A DNA stretch of 64,000 nucleotides from Pomphorhynchus laevis (Eukaryota > Acanthocephala > Palaeacanthocephala > Echinorhynchida > Pomphorhynchidae). A program made the position numbers and the translations under genes. Of this stretch, positions 1 through 10,514 are shown in pieces. The stretch lies in contig WNNJ02003241.1 in NCBI GenBank assembly GCA_012934845.2, forward strand, positions 1 through 64,000. The letters are read 5' to 3'. How positions within the stretch are numbered: position 1 is the first letter of the stretch; each line of letters begins with the position of its first letter. Under the pieces are notes generated by a model. That model was given only the letters and a program-made list of their open reading frames with translations, was not told where the DNA came from and searched no databases.

Positions 1-394
1 TAGTATAAATGCCGTATTTCGTAAGAAATCCTGGACCGTTGTCTACTCAGCACATCCGTGCACTACTATTATACCTGCCGTATCCATTTAGGATCCAACG
101 AGTGCAGCGACAATTCAGCAACAACCTCTGCCTAGTGTTTAAGGATGGTCCGCACAGCAATTCGATCTGGTTGAGAGCGTAAGCCTCAGACAATTAAGCA
201 AAGTGTCGGAAACGCCTTTATTCACAATGTCACACAGGCAACCGAAACGACCAGTGTGTACCTCATTCTACTGATGAGTGTTGCCGGGTACTCATCATTT
301 CGATGCTGAAGTGGTCGTCTAGAAGTGACATGGTGACTGAAAGTCGTGAATCGAAGTCCAGTCTATCAAGCAACACCATTTAGTATAAAAAAAA
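1..394. repeat. Uncharacterised repeat flanking PLE-A
   Basis: No credible reading frame. The part from about 170 to 360 resembles 6180-6340: both contain CACAATGTCACA followed by AGGCA, then CCGAAACG and later CGTCTAG. It is less AT-rich than most of the window and runs directly into a PLE-A 3' end at about 395. It may be part of a longer PLE-A copy or of an element that shares its insertion niche; I cannot decide. Confidence 0.4.
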
Positions 395-500
395 TTTTGG
401 TTACTTATAAACATACAATATTATTTTCCTGAAGAAGGCCACTAGTTGGTCGAAAGCTTGAATAAAACGATATCTTTGTGTTTCCGGTTTGACTTAAAAT
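395..500 (+). mobile_element. PLE-A 3' terminal fragment
   Basis: Nearly identical to 3415-3510, the 3' end of the long PLE-A copy, including the end block TTTCCGGTTTGACTTAAAAT. At 429-455 it carries CTGAAGA, a hairpin with arms GGCCA and TGGTC, then GAAA followed by the palindrome AAGCTT. This is the order of a hammerhead ribozyme core with one extra base before the hairpin. The fragment ends against a TA microsatellite, like the other PLE ends in this region. Confidence 0.7.
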
Positions 501-507
501 CCGAGTA

Positions 508-509
<2 letters not shown>

Positions 510-575
<66 letters not shown>
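510..575. repeat. (TA)n microsatellite
   Basis: About 33 TA units directly downstream of a PLE-A 3' end. It is one of six long TA tracts in the first 6.5 kb, all beside PLE ends or PLE-linked repeats. Confidence 0.95.
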
Positions 576-578
<3 letters not shown>

Positions 579-1010
579 AGAATTGATCCACTCAATCTCG
601 GTTTCTTACAGTCAAGCATCCGAAAGTTTGATCCTCTGGTTGTTTATGATGGTCTGCATTGCAAATTGTTGGATTTAAGATAATCCAACAATTTCTCAAC
701 ATAATCTTAAATAGTTGCTAGGTCACACGAGGTGACTTTCGCATTGAAAACCAGCTACAGAATCCTTCCTTCATGATATCCAATTCCATACACCCTGACT
801 ACTAACGGCGCCATTGCCACAACCGTTTTCGTTTCGCCCGCTTTTTGCCACATGTTGGTAGCCCCGGGCTCCAACATGGAGGAAGCCCCGGGCTCTTATT
901 TATGTACTATTCAGTACATAAATAAGCCCCGGGCTCTTATTTATGTACTATTCAGTACATAAATAAGAATCCATCAAAGGATCACCAGTCCCGATTTCAA
1001 TCGATCTTCA
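576..1010. repeat. PLE-linked repeat with tandem hairpins
   Basis: 595-680 is nearly identical to 6083-6165. Inside it, 663-694 is an inverted repeat with 13-nt arms. At 895-926 and 935-966 the same hairpin, with 14-nt arms around ATTC, occurs twice as a 40-bp tandem duplication joined by GCCCCGGGCT. At 850-879 the arms CATGTTGG and CCAACATG enclose another GC-rich palindrome. The end, with ATCCATCAAAGGATC, resembles 3530-3545 beside another TA tract. No gene is seen. Confidence 0.55.
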
Positions 1011-1022
1011 TGATCTCATACG

Positions 1023-1024
<2 letters not shown>

Positions 1025-1099
<75 letters not shown>
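1025..1099. repeat. (TA)n microsatellite
   Basis: About 37 TA units abutting the outer end of the inverted PLE-A 3' segment. Confidence 0.95.
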
Positions 1100-1101
<2 letters not shown>

Positions 1102-1522
1102 CAAACCGGAAACACAAAGATATCGTTTTATTCAAGCTTTCGACCAACTAGTGGCCTTCTTCAGGAAAATAATATCTACAATTGTAAAAATATAAATATA
1201 ACAGCATAAATATATGATAGCATCTTAAATGTTGTTCTTCACCAATTTCAGTGCACCTATCACTTCACTGTTTAGCGATCTATCAGTCATTAATTGTGCT
1301 ATCCAATAGAGTTCCTTACGCTTTCTTTTAGCAGTGTTGGGAATATTTCCCTCAATTACTGCAAGTGAAATTTCATGTGTTGGATTTTTAATGAGGTGTG
1401 ATGCCAGTCCATCTGCATTTATACGACAGGCTTTAATATCCGCTCTACGGTTGTTCATCCGAACTGACATCTTATTTCCGCTTTCCCTTACATATTGTGC
1501 ATGACAGACTGTGCAAGTGCCT
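1102..1522 (-). mobile_element. Inverted copy of the PLE-A 3' end
   Basis: Almost exact reverse complement of about 3080-3495. It contains the last 81 codons of the PLE-A frame (1225-1470, from MSVRMNNRR to LVKNNI), the 3' untranslated region and the hammerhead-like motif (1138-1164). It is fused at about 1522 to a plus-strand PLE-A body whose frame begins inside the RT, so the copy is 5' truncated and capped by its own 3' end in inverse orientation. The near identity of the arms suggests a recent event. PLE copies with inverted terminal segments are known in Drosophila Penelope. Confidence 0.8.
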
Positions 1523-1524
1523 AA

Positions 1525-3377
1525 ATGAGCAAAAATTCTATGATAGCTCTTCGCGAATTGAAATCCAACAGGGAGATTGTGATATTACCAGCGGATAAAG
1601 GAAGTAAGGTAATTGTATGGAACAAGAGCGACTATGACTCACAATGTTGGCTTCACTTAAATGGAGGATCATATGAAGAGATCACGATGATAGACCATCA
1701 GGCTATTTGTGCAAACGTTGAAAGAAATTTAATACGCTGGTTTCCCGCTAAAGAAAATCAAGGACGTTTTATTGTTAAAAATCCTAAACCAGGAGTACTA
1801 TACTTACTGCCAAAAGTACACAAAAATAAGCACCCTTGTCCGGGGCGTCCAATAATCAGAAATTGCGGTACGGCGTGTGAAAAGCTAGCGCGCGAAGTTC
1901 ATAATGAATTATTGCCTTATTTAAAACAGACAGAATCTTATCTTTCAAGCACTGATGACTTTATTCGTAAGTTAGAGAAATTCGCAAATTTAAGGAACGG
2001 CAATTTTGACTTTGTAATGTATACACTAGACGTAGAATCCCTTTTCACATCTATCCAGTCTGACAGGGGCATATCAGCGATTAACTCTTTACTATCCAGA
2101 AATGCGCTTCTGAGGATCATCGACTAGTCCTTTGTCAACAACTAAGGTTAATTTTAGAGTGTAACACTTTCACTTGCCAGCAAAAAGTATTTAGACAGAA
2201 AATTGGTACGGCAATGGGAAGTCCAGTTGGTCCTACATACGCTAGCTTATATGTTTCTAACTTGGAGGAGGAATATGTGTTCAAACGTGAAAAGGCTCCA
2301 CTAATGTGGGTGCGTTACATAGATGATGTGTTTATTATTTGGGATCACAGTAAGAGAGAATTTGAATTATTTGTCAGTGAACTAAATAATCTATCTGAGC
2401 TTCGCTTTACTAACACTATAGAGATGAACAACTCGATTAGGTTTCTGGATGTAAGCATCCAAAGAATGAAGAATAGCTTCCGAACATCTTTATATAGAAA
2501 ATTCACTGGAACGAGAAGTATAGTGCACGCGAGCAGTTTACACACCCCTAAAACAAAGCGTCTAATAATTAGGAATGAGGCTATACGAGCAAAGAAAATA
2601 TGCTCCTCGCCGGATATCTTTGAAAAACAATTAAGATTGCTAAAAATAGAATTAATGGAGAGAGGATACTCAAATAAACAAATTGCAAGACAATTTCAAT
2701 ATGCTCGAATTATCCCGAGAAAAACACTGCTATATGATAACAGAAGAAAGCCACTCACAACTACAAACAACAATGTGGTATGTACATATCATCAGGCACT
2801 GAAAAATTTACCAAAGGAATTTAGAGAAATTACTACTGACAAGTTTCCCCCTGAACGTAAACCGTTAATTTTCTTCAAATCTGGATATAACCTAAGAAGT
2901 TATTTTTCTGTCACAACTAATCATTCCACTGACATTGGTAGTAATGTACCGTGTGGAGATAAACGGTGTAAAACGTGTCATATAATGAATAACTCAAAAA
3001 CATTCACAATCTCCACTACAAAATTAACTTATAGAATCAGGGGTAACATTAACTGTAAGACACAAAATTCGGTTTATTTAGGCACTTGCACAGGCTATCA
3101 TGCACAATATGTAGGGGAAAGCGGAAATAAGATGTCAGTTCGGATGAACAACCGTAGAGCGGATATTAAAGCCTGTCGTATAAATGCAGATGGACTGGCA
3201 TCACACCTCATTAAAAATCCAACACATGAAATTTCACTTGCAGTAATTGAGGGAAATATTCCCAACACTGCTAAAAGAAAGCGTAAGGAACTCTATTGGA
3301 TAGCACAATTAATGACTGATAGATCGCTAAACAGTGAAGTGATAGGTGCACTGAAATTGGTGAAGAACAACATTTAA
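1525..3377 (+). pseudogene. PLE-A reverse transcriptase with C-terminal GIY-YIG, one frameshift
   Basis: Penelope-like polyprotein. The first frame (1525-2127) has the PLE RT start VILPADKGSKVIV, then LYLLPKVHKNKHP and GRPII, and motif A around YTLDVESLFTSI. A frameshift near 2100-2125 moves to the second frame (2214-3377), which has motif B GTAMGSPVGPTYA (starting just before 2214), the catalytic YIDD at 2316-2327 and RFLDVSI. A Cys/His cluster CGDKRCKTCH follows, then a GIY-YIG module (VYLGTC, QYVGESG, RMNNRRADI). GIY-YIG after RT is the order of canonical PLEs. The N-terminus is missing because the element is fused to its inverted 3' end. A single frameshift in an otherwise open frame indicates a young, inactive copy. 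Confidence 0.85.
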
Positions 3378-3510
3378 GATGCTATCATATATTTATGCTG
3401 TTATATTTATATTTTTACAATTGTAGATATTATTTTCCTGAAGAAGGCCACTAGTTAGTCGAAAGCTTGAATAAAACGATATCTTTGTTTCCGGTTTGAC
3501 TTAAAATCCG
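3378..3510 (+). mobile_element. PLE-A 3' untranslated end
   Basis: Contains the hammerhead-like order at 3438-3464: CTGAAGA, hairpin, GAAA, AAGCTT. An outer stem AGATAT (about 3425) can pair with ATATCT after the core. Compared with 429-455 the hairpin right arm is TAGTC instead of TGGTC, which breaks one pair. It ends with the shared block TTTCCGGTTTGACTTAAAAT. Confidence 0.7.
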
Positions 3511-3571
3511 AGTATTAATATATACAAGTATCCGTCAAAGGATCCCGGAGCTGATTTGAATAAATAATCTA

Positions 3572-3574
<3 letters not shown>

Positions 3575-3650
<76 letters not shown>
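3575..3650. repeat. (TA)n microsatellite
   Basis: About 38 TA units between the PLE-A and PLE-B 3' ends, which face each other here. The flank just before it (TTTGAATAAATAATCTAAAC) is nearly repeated before the short TA tract near 6450. Confidence 0.95.
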
Positions 3651-3653
<3 letters not shown>

Positions 3654-5860
3654 AGGTTCTTTCAACCACCCTCTGGGATCCTCAAATGAGGATACGGCAC
3701 AATAGTTGCTACGCATTGAAGAAAACAAAACCGGAAACAGCTGCATAGTATTCTTTTGAAACGTTTCGCTCTATTCGAGAGCTTCTTCAGTCAATCTAGA
3801 ATACACAAACATATGAATAAAATATAATAATCAAAGAAATACACCAACACATGAGGTAGTCTCATGTTGTGTCCGTCCAGATAAACGGTGTTCCTTCATT
3901 TCAGCCATAAGGGCGTTCCGTGTGAATTTTACCGATTAAGCGCTATTCCATGATGATACGTTTTGCATTGCATGTCACTCCGCCACAGTATATGGTGTAT
4001 TCGAAACACTGTGGTGCCATGTGTTAACGTGTGGGATATTACTCCATCAGTCGTTCTCGAACTTCAGCTGTGATCGACGTAGATTGAGTCTACGTGCGAG
4101 AGACCTCGAGGTTTGCCCTACATATTGCGCGTTGCATTGTTAATAAGATCCTACATATATCACCCCAACTGTCTTGCAGGTATTATCCCTTTCACCATAA
4201 TCTTCTCTCCTGTTCGGCTTGAGACAACTGCGTTCGTATCCAAAGGGCATGAAGTTCGTATGAAGGGCATGTTTTGCAGCGACCATCACCGCATTGGCGA
4301 CATCCTTTCACTATTTTCCCCTTTTTGGCTCGAATTGATGACTTCACCTAGAGTGATGACAATTTGTTGGGTGCGCGAAAGACTATAAGCGGCTTAACCG
4401 TGTCCGGCGATATCTCACTTAGCAATGCATTTCTTTCTTTCTTCAGCGTAGGTAATCGAGGATGGTACTCTGTCACTAATTGAGGTTTTATTGTCTTATC
4501 TCTCGCATGTGTGTCAAGTGCATTTAATCTAGGCATCCTTCTCACCGCCTCTATCTGTCGTCTAATCACGTCACGGCGATACTCTCTCTTCTCAAATTGC
4601 GCTATTAGCTCTTTTATACTTCTTTCAAAGTCTGTTGGCCATGTACAAGCGCGCTTTATTCTAAGTGCCTCGTTGTATATGATGTGAAGTTGAGGGATTG
4701 TGGATGACATCTGTTTACGTGTAGATACATCGGCAATGCTTCGGATTTCCGATAAAACTTCGTACCAAACGATTTACCTTTTCGAAACACCGTCAGGTCA
4801 AGAAAGTTGACTGCTACACCATGTTAAAAAGTGAGCTGTAGAGGGGCTACTTTGTTAAACGCTGCCTGGAAATTTATAAGTGTCTTGTCGTCTCCGGGCC
4901 ACACAAAGAAAATGTCGTCAATGTATCTTACAAAACACAAGTGCTGTACTTCAAGGTCTGCCAACCATAGCTTTTCTAACATACCCATGTATATGATCGC
5001 AAGAGTCGAAGCAAATGGTGTTCACACGGCTGTTCCTTCCTTTTGTAAATAGAAGCCATTTGCAAACGTCAGGAGATTATTCTCCAATATTATCTTAGAT
5101 GATTTTACTATAAAATCTTTCTTGGCTTAGGAATAAGATGACATCTCAAGTATTTGTGTTATGGCTTCCAGTGCACATAGAGTGGGAATATTAGTGTACA
5201 GACTTGTTACATCAGCCGTAACCAAAATTGCATTCTCTTGCCAAGCATTACGTTCTCTTTCAACTCTCTGGATGAACTAAATTGAAGAATTGAGATGTGC
5301 TGGTACGAACTTCAGTAGCGGCTTTAGAAGTGAATGCACATGTCGTGATAGCAGCTCTGTCGGTGTTCCCAAACATGACACTATCGGCCTATCTACGTAT
5401 GGGCATTTTGCTTTGTGGACTTTTGGTAGCATATAAAATGTACCAAAACGTGGATGTTTGTAGAATAAAGTTCTGCGTCTGTAGCCGATATAGCTCTTTT
5501 TGACACGAACTTATCTAAAAATGATTTTACTGCCTCATTGCTTACCACTAGGGCGGTCTCACTAACTTGCTCGTAGACTGAAGTCTTTAGTTGGCGCTCT
5601 GCATCTCTACAATATTCTCATTTGCACCACAAAACCGGCTGCAGTCCCTTATCAGCTCTTCGGTTGACAATGTCTGTCCTTGTTCCCAATGTTTTAATCG
5701 CTTTGATAATGGAAGCTGGAACATTTGATACTGGCCTGGCCGGAGAGACGGTAATAAACTTGGCAAAAATTCGTCGGCCAAACAAATTCGCCTTCATTAT
5801 GTCCTGCTCTTTGCCTCCACTAAATAGACTTTTAGACAATGCCTTCACTTGTGTGGCAAC

Positions 5861-5862
<2 letters not shown>
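3651..5862 (-). pseudogene. PLE-B, decayed Penelope-like element
   Basis: Minus-strand PLE of a different family from PLE-A, broken by several frameshifts and stops. Reading leftwards: RPIVSCLGTP (about 5350-5390), motif A ADVTSLYTNIP (about 5180-5215), motif B near 5000-5050 with a stop at 5022-5024 where GTA(M/V) is followed by TPFAST, motif C FVRYIDDIFF with YIDD at 4914-4925, a 120-codon thumb segment (4348-4710), and a GIY-YIG relic QYVGQTSRSLARR near 4085-4130. The 3' end has a hammerhead-like motif at 3748-3804 and the block GTTTCCGGTTTTG, similar to PLE-A. Its 5' side stops at a TA tract. It cannot encode a working enzyme. Confidence 0.75.
3748..3804 (-). ncRNA. Hammerhead-like motif in the PLE-B 3' end
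   Basis: On the minus strand: an outer arm GTATTCT, then CTGAAGA, one A, a hairpin with arms GCTCT and AGAGC around CGAAT, then GAAA, the short palindrome AACGTT, then TC (a permitted UH cleavage dinucleotide), and the outer arm AGAATAC pairing with GTATTCT. Hammerhead ribozymes with a very short stem III are established in PLE terminal repeats. The extra base between CUGANGA and stem II departs from the canonical core, so self-cleavage is uncertain. Confidence 0.45.

Positions 5863-5943
<81 letters not shown>
5863..5943. repeat. (TA)n microsatellite
   Basis: About 40 TA units at the 5' boundary of PLE-B. Confidence 0.95.
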
Positions 5944-5945
<2 letters not shown>

Positions 5946-5997
5946 AATTACAATTATTCATTAACAGCCTCTGGAGGTCTATTTCAAGACGCTATAA

Positions 5998-6068
5998 ATA
6001 ATCTGTTTAATTATCAGTTAATTAATCCAGAGAACCTGGATTAATTAACTGATAATTAAACAGATTAT
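5998..6068. repeat. Perfect hairpin, 33-nt arms
   Basis: Two perfectly complementary 33-nt arms around the 5-nt spacer AGAAC, beginning ATAATCTG and ending CAGATTAT, followed by a short TA run. It has the same style as inverted duplications found at retroelement breakpoints elsewhere in the window. Confidence 0.9.
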
Positions 6069-6342
6069 ATATATATATATATATCTTACAGTCAAGCATC
6101 CGAAAGTTTGATCCTCTTGTTGTTTATGATGGTCTGCATTGCAAATTGTTGGATTTAAGAGCTAACGCCACCAACAATTTAAGCTAGATGTCGGAAATGC
6201 ATTTTCACAATGTCACAGAGGCAGCCGAAACGGCGTGTGATAGTTCATCTTACTGACGATGGCTGCCGGCTATCACATGACCGTCTAGGAGTGACGAGAG
6301 TTTGCAGACTGAAGAATATGCTCGATTCGAACACTTACTTAA
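6069..6342. repeat. Second copy of the PLE-linked repeat
   Basis: 6083-6165 matches 597-680, and 6180-6340 resembles 170-360, so two segments that are separate at the left end are contiguous here. No convincing protein. The element ends at a TA tract, as at the left end. Confidence 0.55.

Positions 6343-6417
<75 letters not shown>
6343..6417. repeat. (TA)n microsatellite
   Basis: About 37 TA units, followed by a flank resembling the one before the TA tract at 3575. Confidence 0.95.
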
Positions 6418-6419
<2 letters not shown>

Positions 6420-6962
6420 CTTATGCATTTGAATAAGTAATCTAAACTATATATATCTGAATATATATCAGATAAGATATGTATATATATCAGATAAGAT
6501 CTAATATATATCAGATCTTATCAGATTTTAATCTGATAAGATCAGATTAAAATCCTATTATCCACAAATTAAGATGTTTTTATCAGATGTTTTTACCCCC
6601 AATTTGTGAATCATTCATGTGATTTTATAAACTAAGCTTAAACGATCAAGACATTGTGATATACGTTCATGCAAAAAAAAGACTTCTTTTTCAGGACACA
6701 GGTGATAGGATTTCGACATAACCTTAAATTAACCAGCTATTTATTATAATAAATAACTGGTTAATTAAAAAGGTTGAAAACGGATTAGTTAAAACGGATT
6801 AAAGGTTCATTAACGGATCAGATTTAAGTAAATATATTCCAATATATCATCATTATTTAATACAATAATGATGATATATTTTCCAATACCATCATAATAA
6901 TATTATATATTAATAAACATAAATGTATGCAATAAATGTATACAATAAACAAAGAGGAGGTA
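6418..6962. repeat. AT-rich spacer with inverted repeats
   Basis: No gene. Repeated ATATCAGATAAGAT words occupy 6460-6550. Inverted repeats lie at about 6728-6763 (18-nt arms, one mismatch) and 6841-6880 (17-nt perfect arms around TAATAC). Short PLE-N words (TCAGATTTAAGTAAATATAT near 6818) occur, so part is shuffled PLE-N sequence. Confidence 0.5.
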
Positions 6963-7012
6963 ATTTTTGGCCCATTACCTCCTTACATACTAGGAGGTAA
7001 TGGGCCAAAAAT
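6963..7012. repeat. Junction palindrome, 21-nt arms
   Basis: Perfect inverted repeat around the spacer TACATACT at the left edge of a PLE-N fragment. The related junction at 11440-11475 has only the right arm, so the left arm looks like an added inverted copy. Confidence 0.85.
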
Positions 7013-8090
7013 AATAACAATAGAAAATATACATTAACCATAAACTTCATTAATAAATGTATAGATAACAGCCGGACTTTAAAATAATTCTAAAAGTAAA
7101 GAAATAATAGGGTCAGATTTAAGTAAATATATTCCTAAAATAAGGTATAAACTCCTACCACCATTAGGACGAAAAATTTGTAATTATAATAAAGAATTAA
7201 AATCAATATGTAACGATGATATTAGAAACATAATGGAAACAGAATGCAATTGTAAAAGTCTAAGTTATGATAAAATAAATGAACATATATGTACCCATAA
7301 TCTAGAATTAATTGAAAATTGTGAATTAAGAAAGCTGCTATCAAAAGGGTATAAATATAGATTAAATAACAAAAACGACAAAAATAAAATTTACAGTTCG
7401 TTATAGAATAACTTAAATGATTACTTTAGTAAGCTGATTAATAGTGAAAGCTCGAATATATCTAAGATAAACATTTGGAAAGATTATATATTTGATAAAA
7501 TTAAAAATAAAATGAAAATAACAAACAATTATAAAAGAAAAGATAAAATTAATAAAGATATGTATAAAGAACTTACTAAATTAAAGGATAACTATATAAT
7601 AACAACTATTGATAAAGCTAGTAATAACTTTGTGTTCATATGCAAAATGCTTTATTATGATATACTAATGAAAGAGGTTAATTCTAATGATTTAAATGTA
7701 AATCCAACATATGAACGTAGTGAGTTGAGTTTAGAAACAATTATTACAAGTCACTGTTCTATAATGGATAAAAAGGGTATAAATTTAAATCAGATAATAA
7801 AAATATACCTATATTATATTAGAATCCAATATTTCTTTCAGTAAAGAAATAATAGGGTCAGATTTAAGTAAATATATTCCTAAAATAAGGTATAAACTCC
7901 TACCACCATTAGGACGAAAAATTTGTAATTATAATAAAGAATTGAAATCAATATGTAACGATAATGGAAACAGAATGCAATTGTAAAAGTCTTAGTTTTG
8001 ATGAAATAAATGAAAATATGCACTCATAATCTAGAATTAATTGAAAACAATGAATTAATGATTTAAGAAAGCTGCTAACAAAAGGGTATA
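7013..8090 (+). pseudogene. PLE-N fragment with a backward jump
   Basis: Reading rightwards it matches the PLE-N frame from the segment after NNNRKYTLTIN through NYIITTIDKASNN and YERSELSLETIITS to MDKKGI (about 7780). At about 7840 it jumps back to KEIIGSDLSKYIP and repeats a shorter, more decayed part. Stops and small deletions prevent a continuous protein; the longest piece is 7512-7844. The left edge is a palindrome (6963-7012) and the right edge another (8101-8147). Confidence 0.8.
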
Positions 8091-8274
8091 AATAGCCTTT
8101 AATATTACTTATTACCCATTTTTTTGAATTGGCTAATAAGTAATATTCGATGTATTGGAGTAAAAATCAACAAACATAGAACTAGAAACAGAAAAGATAT
8201 AATAATAAAAATCAAATAAAACAATAAAAATAAAATTTACAATTCGTTATATAATGACTTAAATGCTTACTTAA

Positions 8275-9462
8275 AAAAAGGATTTATTTTAACGTGGCAA
8301 ATGCTTGCCAGCGCACGCTTACATGACTACAACAAAACAAGACTGTGAATCAGGTGTCGAGAAGGTGTGAAGGGAGGAGGTGTTTGAATGTGATAAAGGA
8401 GAGGGCGCGGCGGACGTCGAGAGGGAGTTGATTCCAGGCAAGTGAGGCGGCGACGAGGAAGGATCGGAGACCGTAGTTGTTGGAGTAATTAGGAACGTGG
8501 AGTAAGAGGGTATGACAGGAACGAAGCGATAGCGAGGTGGGGCGAGTATCGTCTAAGAAAGGAAGGTTGATGAACGATGGGGAGCCGACAGCGATGAGAC
8601 GAAAGGTAACGAGAAGAAGGCGGAGTTTGATGCGGATGTGGATGGTGGGCCAGGAGAGTTGGGCAAAATATGTGGATGTGTGGTCGAAGCGACGGAGACG
8701 AAAGAGCACTCGAACGGCGGTGTTGATTATTCGTTGTAGGGGTAGGATGATGGATTTTGGAGAATTGGCGAAAAGGCTAAGGCAGTAATCGATTTTAGGG
8801 AAGAGAAGCGATGAAAGAAGAGACATACAAGAACGGAAGTTGATAAGGGGGCGGATACGGCGGATGTCACGGAGAATTAAGTTAGATGAGCGGACCTTGT
8901 CACGGACGAAGGGTTTAAGAGAAAGGTGATCATCGAAATGGAAGCATAAGAAAGTGAGATTGTGGACTATGGGGATGATCGATTAGGCAAAATATACAGT
9001 GGGAGGATATATGTTTGGTTTACGGGGGAGGATCCACATTATTTTGACGTTTCGGGGTTTAGAACGAGATGGAGATTGGAAAGACGTTTGTAGATAGAGG
9101 AAAGACAGTTGGAGGCAGAAATGCCGATATCGTGTATGCGATGTGCGGGTGCATGAGCATAGATTAGAATGTCATCGGCGTATTGCATGACCTTAAAGGA
9201 GTAAGGTTTGATAAACGGAGATAGATCGCCAAGCAGAAGAGAGAAAAGCAGGGGACCTAGGACTGAACCTTGTGGGACCCCGCAAAAAATAGGGATGGGA
9301 GGGGAGGGTGATGAATTAGAGCAGACGCGAAAGGAACGGTCGGATAGATGTGAGGCGAGCCATGCTACGGAGGAGGAAGAAAAGCCGTAATCATAACGAA
9401 GGCGAAAACGAGGACGGAGTGGTCGACAATGTTGAAGGCGGAGGAGAGGACCTCCGCCTTCG
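8275..9462 (-). pseudogene. CR1-like LINE, 5' truncated
   Basis: Minus-strand non-LTR retrotransposon. RT motif B GVPQGSVLGPLLFSLLLGDL and the catalytic YADD (9171-9182, in QYADDILIYA) are intact within 9039-9460. The C-terminal part (8350-8826) has the CR1/L2-type tail KIDYCLSLF, LQRIINTAVRVLF and SLAWNQLPLDVRRALSFITF. A frame break separates the two between about 8830 and 9040. The 3' end near 8283-8335 carries a tail with GTAAGCGTGCGC and CATTTGCCACG. It is clearly less AT-rich than its surroundings. The endonuclease and most RT fingers are missing because the copy ends at a junction palindrome fused to PLE-N. Confidence 0.8.
9434..9461. repeat. Junction palindrome between LINE and PLE-N
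   Basis: Arms GAAGGCGGAGG and CCTCCGCCTTC around AGAGGA, exactly at the fusion of the CR1-like LINE to a PLE-N fragment. The right arm is an inverted copy of LINE sequence, not PLE-N. Confidence 0.85.
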
Positions 9463-9610
9463 ACAAATGAACATATATGTACCCATAATCTAGAATTAAT
9501 TGAAAATTGTGAATTAAGAAAGCTTTTATCAAAAGGGTATAAATATAGATTAAATAATAACAACGACAAAAATAAAATTTACATTTCGTTATATAATAAC
9601 TTAAATGCTT
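9463..9610 (+). mobile_element. PLE-N fragment
   Basis: Matches the PLE-N segment NEHICTHNLELIENCELRK through KGYKYRLNNN and ends within the run encoding IYNSLYNNL. It is bounded by the junction palindrome on the left; the right edge passes into unrecognised sequence. Confidence 0.8.
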
Positions 9611-10514
9611 AACATAAACAAGTCTTTATACCGAGAGGTTTTCTCAAAATACTGCAACTGTTGATAGTTTTATACAATCTTTAATATTTTTAAAATCAAT
9701 TAACGAAACAGTGAGTATACTAAGAATTTTATTACGTTTTGACATAGCTGTGTTCGACACAACCTTAAATTAACCAGTTTTTTTTATCATGGGTAGTTTT
9801 CCTCAACTCATCGCTTCCAAATTATAGGTTGTCGTTTTAAGTTGAACCCTGCGACAGGCAATAAACTACAAAAATTAACTTACATTTTGTGTAATAAACG
9901 TGTCCCTTCCCCTTTACAAGCAAGTAATATACATACTTTACCTTTTTTGCTTGACCGGTTATTCGAATTTAACTTAATTCAAAATGTATCCTTATTTCAA
10001 AACAATAAGTGTTCTAAGAATTTTATTAGAACTGTGTTCACAATGTTGCAAAATTACACGGAACAGAAAACATTTTGAAACTTTTTAAAAATTTCGCGTT
10101 ATATAAAAGGCTCGAAGAATTCGTAAAGGATTTCAGTTTTTCTTTAATTAGTAATTTGATTGCGATCGTTGTTATTTGATATGTTGCCTTCGGAGATTTT
10201 GGTTTCAAACGTGTGTGCTGAGTAAATTCCTCCACTACTGGGCAGAAACTCTACTATTTTCATCGGTATTATATTTGTTTAATGGATCTATCTTTTTTAT
10301 ACTTTTAATTTGGACTTGATGTTTGCACGACAGTTAATAAGTATGCCTTTAAGTGCACGACCTGTAATAGAATAACTTTTAACATAAATAAAGCAAATGA
10401 CTTGACTTTATTAGAAAAAATAATTAATCTTTTATTCGGAATGCATATGTTATTAGTACTATAATGGCTAATATAAATATATACATATATCTTTATATTT
10501 GATATAAAACACTA
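9611..10514. other. Stretch without recognised genes
   Basis: AT-rich. ACAACCTTAAATTAACCAG at about 9760 recurs near 6718. A 78-codon open frame (9842-10078) has no recognisable motif and no ATG start. CTAAGAATTTTATTA occurs twice (near 9720 and 10015), which suggests a local duplication. No function proposed. Confidence 0.4.

Noticed and set aside
257-310. Hammerhead at the left end (CTGATGAG near 271)
   Set aside because: The inverted repeat with CTCATCA pairs the core itself, and no GAAA sits at the right distance.
1010-1195. Open frame of alternating Ile/Tyr residues across the TA tract
   Set aside because: It is the translation of the microsatellite plus the reverse of the PLE-A 3' end. 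The same applies to frames at 3501-3746 and 6210-6440.
4113-5052. Plus-strand frames at 4113-4388 and 4831-5052
   Set aside because: They are antisense to PLE-B; the opposite strand reads GIY-YIG and the YIDD motif.
8537-8788. Arg-rich plus-strand frame
   Set aside because: It is the antisense of the CR1-like LINE C-terminal frame; so is 9208-9390 against the LINE RT.
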